The notes beneath the pieces are model-generated. The model did not search any database. It saw only the letters and a list, made by a program, of their open reading frames with translations, and was not told the origin of the DNA. From positions 1-5,072 of the forward strand of contig CAJXSA010000291.1 of the NCBI GenBank assembly GCA_913060595.1: DNA of 5,072 nt, in the 5' to 3' direction. This DNA is from an uncultured Ignavibacteria bacterium (GTDB lineage: Bacteria; Bacteroidota; Ignavibacteria; SZUA-365). Shown one piece after another: positions 1 through 5,072 of this stretch (position 1 is its first letter; each line of letters opens with the position of its first letter). Both the position numbers and the translations under genes were made by a program.

Positions 1-395
1 ACGGCGGGCGCGTCGGAGGCGCCGTGCAGGACTTTCAGGTCGACATTGCTCGCGCTCGTGCCGCTCTCACGGCCGTCGCCGGCTGTGAACAGGGTAAAGC
101 CGATGCTCTTCATGTCAGGATTGGCGGCGAACATGGTCGGATCAAGCACGCCATTGGCCACTGCGATGTAGGTCTCGTCGAAGGTCAGGGTCGGGGTGAA
201 GGTGGCGATGATGTCTCCCGGTCCGGTGCTGTTGCCCGGAGCGACGCCGATAGCGATCTGCACTTCGGCAGGAACGTCGACGAAGGGCGTGGCGGCGCGG
301 AAAGCGAAGTCATCAAGCAGCAGGCTGCCGTTCAGATAGATGTCCACAACACTTGCGCCGGGATCGGCGGCGTTATGGATAACCTGCAGGCGGGC
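1..395 (-). repeat. Internal direct repeat, copy 2 (downstream copy in the DUF4397 gene)
   Basis: This stretch matches 694-1088 at a constant offset of 693 bp (231 codons) with no net insertion or deletion. Positions 1-77 are identical to 694-770, and another long near-identical block covers about 97-152. It encodes the whole A-type DUF4397 domain plus the first residues of the following B-type domain. Similarity stops at 395, where this copy runs into the linker from the preceding B domain. The repeat may continue past the left edge, since copy 2 is still matching at base 1. Confidence 0.95.
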
Positions 396-1157
396 GGTCG
401 GCGGCGCGATGGCGGGCAGCGCGATCACCGTGCCGTTGGGCAGGGCGGCGAACAGACCGAACGCGGCGCCGTTCTGATTCGCGGCGGGATTCAGGAAGCC
501 GGAAGCGAAGACCACGGCCGCACCACCGCCGAGGGTGGAAACGTCTGCGCCGAAGCTGGCGACGATGGTGTTGTTGTCATTGCCGGGCGTGATATCAAGT
601 GCGTAGTTATTCGCGGGAACGCTCAGGTACGGGGTGAAATCGCCGTAGGCGGCGTCGTTGACAAGCGTGCCCACGCCACGTGCGATCACGTCGACGGCGG
701 GCGCGTCGGAGGCGCCGTGCAGGACTTTCAGGTCGACATTGCTCGCGCTCGTGCCGCTCTCACGGCCGTCATCGGCGCTGAAAAGGGTGAAGCCGATGCT
801 CTTCATGTCAGGATTGGCGGCGAACATGGTCGGATCAAGCACGCCGTTTGCCACTGCAATATAGGTTTTGTTGGCTGTAAAGGTCGGGGTGAAGGTGGCG
901 ATGATGTCTCCCGGTCCAGTGCTGTTGCCCGGAGCGACGCCGATCGACTGCGGAACGCCTGCGGTAATGTTTATGAATGGTGTCGCGGCGCGAAAGGCGA
1001 AGTCGTCCAGAAGGATGCTTCCGTTCAGGTAGATGTCGACAACACTCGCGCCGGGATCGGCGGCGTTGTGGATGACCTGCAGGCGGGCCTGCTGCGCGGT
1101 GAGTCCGGCTCCCGCAGTCATGGTGAATGCAAGTAAAAATGCAACGATGTATCTCAT
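1..1157 (-). CDS. Secreted tandem DUF4397-domain protein, C-terminal part beyond the window
   Basis: Reading the minus strand from ATG 1157-1155 gives 385 uninterrupted codons that run off the left edge, so the C-terminus is missing. GAGAGGA (1164-1170) lies 6 nt upstream and supports this start. Residues 1-22 form a signal peptide (MRY, hydrophobic core VAFLLAF, end near LTAQQ). The mature part is built from domains that open with a shared motif: RLQVIHNAADPG (25-36), DLKVLHGASDAP (142-153), then the first type again at 256 and the second at 373. The VIHNAAD / VLHGASDAP openings, followed by a VDIY or VDVI strand and later TPF/TPY and PGN motifs, match the DUF4397 family of predicted beta-sandwich extracellular domains. 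The family has no established biochemical role; a cell-surface or adhesive role is inference. Order seen: A-B-A-(B start). A C-terminal T9SS sorting domain would be expected in this lineage but lies outside the window. Confidence 0.87.
   Translation of the reverse strand, partial: MRYIVAFLLAFTMTAGAGLTAQQARLQVIHNAADPGASVVDIYLNGSILLDDFAFRAATPFINITAGVPQSIGVAPGNSTGPGDIIATFTPTFTANKTYIAVANGVLDPTMFAANPDMKSIGFTLFSADDGRESGTSASNVDLKVLHGASDAPAVDVIARGVGTLVNDAAYGDFTPYLSVPANNYALDITPGNDNNTIVASFGADVSTLGGGAAVVFASGFLNPAANQNGAAFGLFAALPNGTVIALPAIAPPTARLQVIHNAADPGASVVDIYLNGSLLLDDFAFRAATPFVDVPAEVQIAIGVAPGNSTGPGDIIATFTPTLTFDETYIAVANGVLDPTMFAANPDMKSIGFTLFTAGDGRESGTSASNVDLKVLHGASDAPA
694..1088 (-). repeat. Internal direct repeat, copy 1 (upstream copy in the DUF4397 gene)
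   Basis: Partner of 1-395. It encodes residues 24 to about 155: the first A-type domain and the start of the first B-type domain. The differences are unevenly spread. The patch around 938-983 (residues about 61-72, FINITAGVPQS here against FVDVPAEVQIA in copy 2) is strongly diverged, while flanking blocks are identical including third codon positions. Similarity ends at 1088, just after the signal peptide region. Confidence 0.95.
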
Positions 1158-1217
1158 GTCATGTCCTCTCAAGATGGTGATGCGGAAAACAGGCCCGCAA
1201 GCATGTATAAAATAAAG

Positions 1218-1226
1218 TGATATAAT
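1218..1226 (+). promoter_or_regulatory. Extended -10 promoter candidate for the lipoprotein gene
   Basis: TGATATAAT is a perfect extended -10 element (TG-N-TATAAT) inside an AT-rich stretch (about 1204-1240) that stands out from the GC-rich surroundings. The hexamer 17 bp upstream (CAAGCA, 1198-1203) is not a -35 box, which is compatible with an extended -10 promoter. A start near 1233 would give a leader of about 220 nt before the ATG at 1452. Primary sigma factors of Bacteroidota often prefer another motif (TAnnTTTG), so use of this site depends on the lineage. Confidence 0.45.
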
Positions 1227-1254
1227 GCTAGACAGAATATCAACAAGCCTATGC

Positions 1255-1286
1255 ATTCGGGAAGTTCCCATACCGGATTTTTTTTT
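1255..1286 (+). terminator. Weak hairpin plus T tract in the leader (attenuator candidate)
   Basis: ATTCGG (1255-1260) can pair with CCGGAT (1273-1278), including one G-T wobble, around a 12-nt loop, followed directly by T1279-T1286. The stem is only 6 bp, so intrinsic termination would be partial at best. The site lies about 22 nt downstream of the predicted start from the TGATATAAT element, where an attenuator or a very short transcript end could sit. The loop side also holds the odd palindrome GGGAAGTTCCC (1259-1269), which could instead be a protein-binding site. The T tract may simply be an A/T-rich promoter spacer for the divergent gene. Confidence 0.25.
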
Positions 1287-1378
1287 GAGACAGAGTGACT
1301 TTTTCGTGGTATGTGTTGTCATTATCCCAAACGCGGCTTCAGAGCCCACGACATGCACGCATCGCACTCCGGAGGACG

Positions 1379-1434
1379 ATGAATCGATTTGAGACGGCAT
1401 GAGAGCACAGGATTCCCTGTTTCCATTCACCTGA
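1379..1434 (+). other. Two coupled mini-ORFs upstream of the lipoprotein (possible leader peptides)
   Basis: A strong GGAGG (1371-1375) sits 3 nt before ATG 1379, which opens the 7-codon frame MNRFETA ending in TGA 1400-1402. That stop overlaps a second ATG at 1399-1401 in an ATGA junction typical of translational coupling. The second frame reads MRAQDSLFPFT and stops at 1432-1434, 17 nt before the lipoprotein ATG. This is the best ribosome-binding sequence in the intergenic region, yet it serves no long gene. Neither peptide shows a run of one amino acid as in classical attenuation leaders. Chance remains a fair explanation for reading frames this short. Confidence 0.25.
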
Positions 1435-1451
1435 TAATCATGGAGACCGTC

Positions 1452-1991
1452 ATGAAACGCTTCATAGTCCCACTGACCATAATCACAATTTCTTTCCTGG
1501 TCGCAGCATGCGATGACCACACGGATTCTTCCATCAGCACCCAGCCTGATTACAGCAGCGCGTCGCCTGCAATCCATATCACCGATGTGGCCGCGGCCGA
1601 AACGCTGGATGTGCCGACAGACGGCGGCATGGTTCTCGCACCGCCCGGGGCCATCGAATACGCGTACGATGCGGAGGAGAAACGCCTCGTGATCCGTCAC
1701 ACGGATGTGGTCTTTCGAGACGGTGCCGGACCGGTGTCGCTGCGCGTCGACCGTCAGGAAAACATCCTCACTATAATAGAAGAGCAGTTCGGCACTGAGG
1801 GACGTCTGCGCCGCTACGACCTGACAGCGGAAATCCACGATCTGCCTGCGGGCGTCTACCGCGTCCTCGTCGTGGAACCCTACCCGGCAGAGGAACAGCT
1901 CCCACTGACCTTCAAGCTTGACCTCGTTGCCGGCAGCGAAGGACGTTTCGACCGTCCGCAGTCCGCTGCGATCGCCTCGCTGACCATGTAA
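1452..1991 (+). CDS. Small putative lipoprotein of unknown function
   Basis: The start ATG 1452 is preferred because TGGAGA (1441-1446) lies just upstream and because the protein then begins with a clean lipoprotein signal: MKR, hydrophobic stretch 4-17, lipobox VAAC with Cys20 as the lipidation site. An upstream TTG at 1389 would put 21 unneeded residues before it. The mature part (21-179) starts DDHTD, acidic right after the cysteine. That would mean inner-membrane retention under E. coli Lol rules, but in Bacteroidota acidic residues near the +1 cysteine can mark surface export. Residues 21-45 look like a flexible linker. About 60-160 looks like a small beta-rich domain with LVIRHTDVVF (79-88), ILTIIEEQ (105-112) and YDLTAEIHDLPAGVYRVLVVEPY (122-144). 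I do not recognise the family with certainty. It resembles, from memory only, small Bacteroidota lipoproteins with a cysteine pair in the VVF region, but here Cys20 is the only cysteine. A terminator follows at 2041. Confidence 0.85.
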   Translation: MKRFIVPLTIITISFLVAACDDHTDSSISTQPDYSSASPAIHITDVAAAETLDVPTDGGMVLAPPGAIEYAYDAEEKRLVIRHTDVVFRDGAGPVSLRVDRQENILTIIEEQFGTEGRLRRYDLTAEIHDLPAGVYRVLVVEPYPAEEQLPLTFKLDLVAGSEGRFDRPQSAAIASLTM

Positions 1992-2040
1992 AACATCACT
2001 GGCCAGGTAATCGCGTTCACCTGCGCACAGTGTCCACGCG

Positions 2041-2081
2041 GCATGTCCGGTCCGTTCGCGGACCGGACATGCTGTTTTTTT
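2041..2081 (+). terminator. Strong rho-independent terminator of the lipoprotein gene
   Basis: A perfect 14-bp stem (GCATGTCCGGTCCG, 2041-2054, with its complement 2059-2072) closes a UUCG tetraloop and is followed by seven Ts (2075-2081). The loop is closed by G-C rather than the extra-stable C-G. It starts 49 nt after the lipoprotein stop and separates that gene from the kinase. On the minus strand no T tract follows the stem, so it acts in the plus direction. Confidence 0.93.
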
Positions 2082-2101
2082 CCGCTTTCGGTCTCACGGA
2101 C

Positions 2102-2130
2102 TTGGAGAAATTCCGGCGGTTGCGTACAAT
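2102..2130 (+). promoter_or_regulatory. Candidate promoter for the sensor kinase
   Basis: TTGGAG (2102-2107) and TACAAT (2125-2130) are separated by exactly 17 bp. The -10 matches the consensus in 5 of 6 bases and the -35 in 3 of 6. The pair lies between the terminator at 2081 and the GTG at 2167, where a promoter is needed. It would give a leader of about 30 nt. Short motifs like this arise by chance, so support is modest. Confidence 0.35.
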
Positions 2131-2166
2131 GAGTCAACGAGCCTCCTCACTCGCCTGATACACGCC

Positions 2167-4767
2167 GTGAGCCTCTACACTCTTTTCTCCGGGTGCATCG
2201 TCGGTCTCCTGCTTTTGAGCGCTGCATTCAGCCTCTTTGTCGCATCGCGGGACCTCGAACGCCGCCTCAATATCTGGTATGTTCTTTTTGCGGTCGCCAT
2301 CACGGGCGCCGTGCTGCACGGGCTGCTGATCACGCAGTCGACGGAACTGCACGCGATGATTTTCCATGAACGCCTTGTCAACACGGCGCTCCTTCTCGCC
2401 GGCAGCGCGTTCATCTTCCTGGTCTCTGCACTCACCGGTTACACCGCGCGCATGTTTGCCGCAGTGATGCTGCCCGTCTTCGCCGTCGCCCTCGTGGTCA
2501 ACTGGGTGCTGCCCTACGGACTGACCTGGGGCACCGTGCGGGGAACGGAGGCGCAGCATCTGTTCTGGGGAGAAACCGTCATGGGCTTCGATGCCGACAC
2601 CGGCGCAGGGAACATTCTCGCGGTCGCCATCCTTCTCGCCCTGATCGTCTACACCGTCCGCGCCATTGTCCACCAGGTGCAGAAGGGACAGCGCACACAC
2701 GGCCGCCTTCTGCTTGCCGCCATCGTGGTCGGACTTTCCGGCATACTGCTCGACGTGCTCCTTGTCGAATTCAACAGCATCGCCCTCGGCGTCGTCGATG
2801 ACATCGGCATTTTCGCGTTCATCGTTCTCATCGGACATCGGAATCTCGCCACGCTCCTGCGCTCGAACGACCTGCTGCGGGATAGTGAGGAACGTTTCAG
2901 CATGCTCACCAAGGCGGCGTTCGAAGGCATCGTGTTCACCGAGAAAGCGGTTATTCTCGACATCAATCGTCAGCTGGCGGACATGCTCGGGTACACCGTG
3001 GAAGAAATGATCGGAAAGCCGGTCATGCAGTTCGTCGCGACGGAATCGCGTGCCACGGTGCAGGAGCAGATGAAGGGGGAACGTGAGGCGGTGTACGAGC
3101 ATCTCGCGCTGCGGAAAGACGGCAGCGTCTTTCCCGTGGAAGTGCGCGTGAAAAACATCGCCTACCAGGACCGCAAAGTACGCGTCACCGCCATTCGTGA
3201 TATCACGGAACGGCGCAGGGCAGAGGAGCAGAACACCCTGCTCGCACAGACGCTCAAATCCGTGCGTGACTGCATTTCCATCACCGACAACGAAGACCGC
3301 ATCATGTTCGTCAACGACGCCTTCCTCGCCACGTACGGGTACGAGGAAGACGAAGTGCTCGGACGGCATGTCTCCGTGCTGCGTCCCTCCGATATCGCCC
3401 CGGAAAAAACACAGGGCATTTTCCCATCGACACGCGAGGGCGGCTGGCACGGCGAAGTCCTCAATCGCCGCAAGGACGGCACGCAGTTTCCCGTGGAGCT
3501 CTGGACCTCCGTGGTGCGTGACCCGGCAGGGGAGCCGGTGGCCTATGTGGGCGTCGCCCGCGATATTTCAGATCGCAAATACGCTGAACAGGCAATCATC
3601 GCGGAGAAAGAACGGGCCGAGCGCAGCGACCGGCTCAAGGACGCCTTCATCGCCAACATCTCGCACGAAGTGCGCACGCCGCTCAATATCATCCTCGGCT
3701 ATACCGGACTCATCGGGGAGATGATGGAAGAAAAGGCGGACGCAGAGCAGCAGGGCTACTATCAGAGCGTGCAGCGCGGGGCACAGCGACTGCAGCGCAC
3801 GGTGGACATGATACTCAGCATTTCACGCCTCCAGGTCGGGGACATCCACCTCGAACCGAAAGATCTCGACCTCGTCGCGCTTCTGCGTGACATCCTTGAG
3901 GACTATCGGACGGTGGCGGATGACAAATCCCTGACACTCACCCTCGTCTGTGAAGTCGAGAAGGGGACGCTGCGTTCCGACGAGTACTGCATCGTGCAGA
4001 CCGTGCAGAATCTCCTCGACAACGCCATCAAGTACACGCAGCACGGCGGCGTGACCCTCTGCCTGCTGCGCACCGACAGCGGATCCCTCCGCATCGAGGT
4101 ACGTGACACCGGGATTGGAATTTCCGAGGAGTACCTGCCGCTGCTCTTCGAGCCGTACACGCAGGAAGAAAGCGGGTACACCCGTTCCTTCGAGGGCATC
4201 GGACTGGGCATGAGCCTCGTGAAAAAATACACCGAACTCATCGACGCCGAACTGGATATCTCCAGCGAAAAAAATCGTGGGACGACGGTGTCGGTCACGT
4301 TTGGGATGCGGGATGAGAAAGTGGACGGCGAGAAAGGTGCCGCCGGCGAACGGGACGATGAGGAAGAAGCGGAAGAGGTCCTGCCGACCGTGCTTCTCGT
4401 CGAAGATGAGCGTCTGACCGTCGAGTACATGAGCACCCTGCTGCGCAACCACGTGCAGCTGCGCTTTGCCGAATCCGCAGTGGAGGCGTGGGAAGTGCTC
4501 GAACGCGAGCACATTGACCTGGTGTTCATGGATATCTCCCTCTCCGGCGAGAAAAGCGGTCTCGATATCACACGCGAAATCCGGGCGGACAGCAGGCTGG
4601 CCTCCCTTCCGGTGGTCGCTGTGACGGCCCACGGCTTCGCCCACGACCGCACCCGCTGTCTCGAAGCGGGCTGTGACGCCTACCTTCTCAAACCCGTGGG
4701 ACAGGATGACCTGCTGGACACCATCCGCGCGCTTGTCCCGGATCAGCAGCGGAGTGCGAAAGACTGA
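2167..4767 (+). CDS. 7TM-PAS-PAS hybrid sensor histidine kinase with C-terminal receiver domain
   Basis: This 866-residue inner-membrane kinase should autophosphorylate on His500 and pass the phosphate to its own receiver at Asp789. Seven membrane helices are visible (about 6-26, 36-55, 69-90, 96-115, 150-168, 180-200, 204-222). Positive charges fall after helices 1, 3, 5 and 7, so the N-terminus and the 116-149 loop face the periplasm. Two PAS domains with PAC ends follow (about 241-352 and 357-474). The HisKA H box is NISHEVRTPL (497-506). The ATPase domain shows the N box QNLLDNAIKYT (614-624), G1 DTGIGI (647-652), F box LFEPY (660-664) and G2 GIGLG (677-681). A very acidic linker (716-737) leads to the receiver (740-857) with E746/D747, D789, T820 and K842-P843, so all key residues are intact. 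GTG 2167 is the only standard in-frame start near here, though no clear ribosome-binding site precedes it. No HPt, output domain or adjacent response regulator is present, so the partner and signal are unknown. Confidence 0.96.
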   Translation: MSLYTLFSGCIVGLLLLSAAFSLFVASRDLERRLNIWYVLFAVAITGAVLHGLLITQSTELHAMIFHERLVNTALLLAGSAFIFLVSALTGYTARMFAAVMLPVFAVALVVNWVLPYGLTWGTVRGTEAQHLFWGETVMGFDADTGAGNILAVAILLALIVYTVRAIVHQVQKGQRTHGRLLLAAIVVGLSGILLDVLLVEFNSIALGVVDDIGIFAFIVLIGHRNLATLLRSNDLLRDSEERFSMLTKAAFEGIVFTEKAVILDINRQLADMLGYTVEEMIGKPVMQFVATESRATVQEQMKGEREAVYEHLALRKDGSVFPVEVRVKNIAYQDRKVRVTAIRDITERRRAEEQNTLLAQTLKSVRDCISITDNEDRIMFVNDAFLATYGYEEDEVLGRHVSVLRPSDIAPEKTQGIFPSTREGGWHGEVLNRRKDGTQFPVELWTSVVRDPAGEPVAYVGVARDISDRKYAEQAIIAEKERAERSDRLKDAFIANISHEVRTPLNIILGYTGLIGEMMEEKADAEQQGYYQSVQRGAQRLQRTVDMILSISRLQVGDIHLEPKDLDLVALLRDILEDYRTVADDKSLTLTLVCEVEKGTLRSDEYCIVQTVQNLLDNAIKYTQHGGVTLCLLRTDSGSLRIEVRDTGIGISEEYLPLLFEPYTQEESGYTRSFEGIGLGMSLVKKYTELIDAELDISSEKNRGTTVSVTFGMRDEKVDGEKGAAGERDDEEEAEEVLPTVLLVEDERLTVEYMSTLLRNHVQLRFAESAVEAWEVLEREHIDLVFMDISLSGEKSGLDITREIRADSRLASLPVVAVTAHGFAHDRTRCLEAGCDAYLLKPVGQDDLLDTIRALVPDQQRSAKD

Positions 4768-4784
4768 CATTGTCGTGGAAACGC

Positions 4785-4817
4785 AAAAAAAAAGAGGGCG
4801 CAGCGATGCGCCCTCTT
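4785..4817 (-). terminator. Rho-independent terminator of the T9SS-domain gene
   Basis: On the minus strand the stem AAGAGGGCGC (4817-4808) with its partner 4801-4792 encloses a 6-nt loop (4802-4807), and a run of nine Ts (4793-4785, partly overlapping the stem end) follows. It begins 17 nt after the stop of the minus-strand gene. On the plus strand the same hairpin forms 24 nt after the kinase stop but is followed by CTGGC rather than Ts, so it can only weakly end the kinase transcript. Confidence 0.9.
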
Positions 4818-4833
4818 CTGGCATGGGAGACTG

Positions 4834-5072
4834 TCAGTGCAGAAGCGTGATCGTGCGTGTGCGCACCTTGTCGCCGCTGCGGAGCAGCAGGTGGTAATTC
4901 CCCGGGGGCAGCGCATCGCCTGAGAGCGTGCGGGTATGCCGTCCCGCGTCGCAAAGGCCTTCTTCCAGCGTCGCCACGCGGCGTCCGAGTGCATCGGTCA
5001 CGATGAGGGACACGGCGGCACGTCGCGGGAGGTCGAAGGTGACGGACGTCGCCGCACGGAACGGGTTCGGAT
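4834..5072 (-). CDS. C-terminal end of a T9SS-secreted protein (type A sorting domain)
   Basis: The minus strand is open from the right edge to TGA at 4836-4834, giving 78 residues and a partial first codon. The fragment is a type A T9SS sorting domain (TIGR04183/PF18962 style). It opens PNPFRAATSVTFDLP, and the partial codon xAT fits the usual Tyr of YPNPF. It continues with VSLIVTDALGRRVATLEEG, AGRHTRTL and LPPGNYHLLL, and ends KVRTRTITLLH. Such domains guide proteins across the outer membrane through the PorU/PorV machinery and are removed there, leaving the cargo surface-attached or released. The functional domain of this protein lies beyond the window, so its role cannot be told. The codon use is like that of the kinase. 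A terminator follows 17 nt after the stop, so nothing downstream is cotranscribed with it. Confidence 0.92.
   Translation of the reverse strand, partial: PNPFRAATSVTFDLPRRAAVSLIVTDALGRRVATLEEGLCDAGRHTRTLSGDALPPGNYHLLLRSGDKVRTRTITLLH

Noticed and set aside
1..1088. The 693-bp spaced repeats as a mobile element or CRISPR-like array
   Set aside because: The repeat is in frame, entirely coding, without terminal inverted repeats or target duplications, and its unit is far too long for CRISPR.
24..1136. A long plus-strand open frame (370 codons) antisense to the DUF4397 gene
   Set aside because: It has no credible signal or domain, its apparent repeats mirror those of the minus-strand gene, and the minus strand has a signal peptide, a ribosome-binding site and recognisable domains. 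The openness comes from GC-rich codon bias.
1204..1246. A sigma70-like promoter for the DUF4397 gene on the minus strand (TTGTTG with TATATC)
   Set aside because: Both hexamers match poorly (3 of 6 and 4 of 6) and the spacer is 16 bp; several equally weak alternatives exist in this AT-rich stretch, so no site could be chosen.
1389..1451. N-terminal extension of the lipoprotein from TTG 1389
   Set aside because: It would place 21 residues before a clean lipoprotein signal peptide and has no matching ribosome-binding site, whereas ATG 1452 has GGAG at the right distance.
2134..3450. A 438-codon minus-strand open frame under the kinase gene
   Set aside because: Rich in His, Arg, Asp and Gly with no domain pattern; it lies opposite an intact, motif-complete kinase and is a codon-bias shadow. 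The same holds for the frame at 3823-4824.
4792..4817. The hairpin after the kinase as a bidirectional terminator
   Set aside because: Only the minus strand has the T tract after the stem; on the plus strand the As come before it and CTGGC follows, so a plus-strand call is not supported.

Overview
The window looks like a piece of a high-GC chromosome from a T9SS-using member of the FCB superphylum (Bacteroidota in the wide sense; a Kapaibacteria-, Ignavibacteria- or Rhodothermota-like lineage fits better than the AT-rich classical Bacteroidetes). The evidence is a textbook type IX secretion C-terminal sorting domain, a secreted DUF4397 repeat protein, a Bacteroidota-style lipoprotein and a 7TM-PAS-PAS hybrid histidine kinase. 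No mobile element, CRISPR array, tRNA or rRNA was seen. The placement is an inference from protein style, not from a marker gene.

Layout. (1) 1-1157, minus strand: a secreted repeat protein of DUF4397-like domains whose 3' end is cut off by the left edge. It carries a 231-residue, two-domain unit that is nearly duplicated at the DNA level (1-395 against 694-1088, exact offset 693 bp). (2) 1158-1451: an AT-rich divergent intergenic region with an extended -10 promoter toward the plus strand, a weak hairpin followed by a T tract, and two mini-ORFs joined by an ATGA overlap behind a GGAGG. (3) 1452-1991, plus strand: a small lipoprotein of unknown function, closed by a strong rho-independent terminator at 2041-2081. 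(4) 2167-4767, plus strand: an 866-residue membrane hybrid sensor kinase starting at GTG. (5) 4785-4817: a terminator for the minus-strand gene on the right. (6) 4834-5072, minus strand: the last 78 residues of a T9SS-exported protein.

How the parts relate. The lipoprotein and the kinase point the same way, but the strong terminator between them argues for separate transcription. The kinase has no adjacent response regulator or output gene here, so its target is unknown. The two minus-strand genes both encode exported proteins, and the kinase has a periplasm-facing loop, so the window has an envelope theme without proof of a functional link. The tandem DUF4397 architecture, the possible regulatory leader of the lipoprotein and the 7TM sensor module of the kinase deserve a second look. 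Nothing here amounts to a clearly new multi-gene system.
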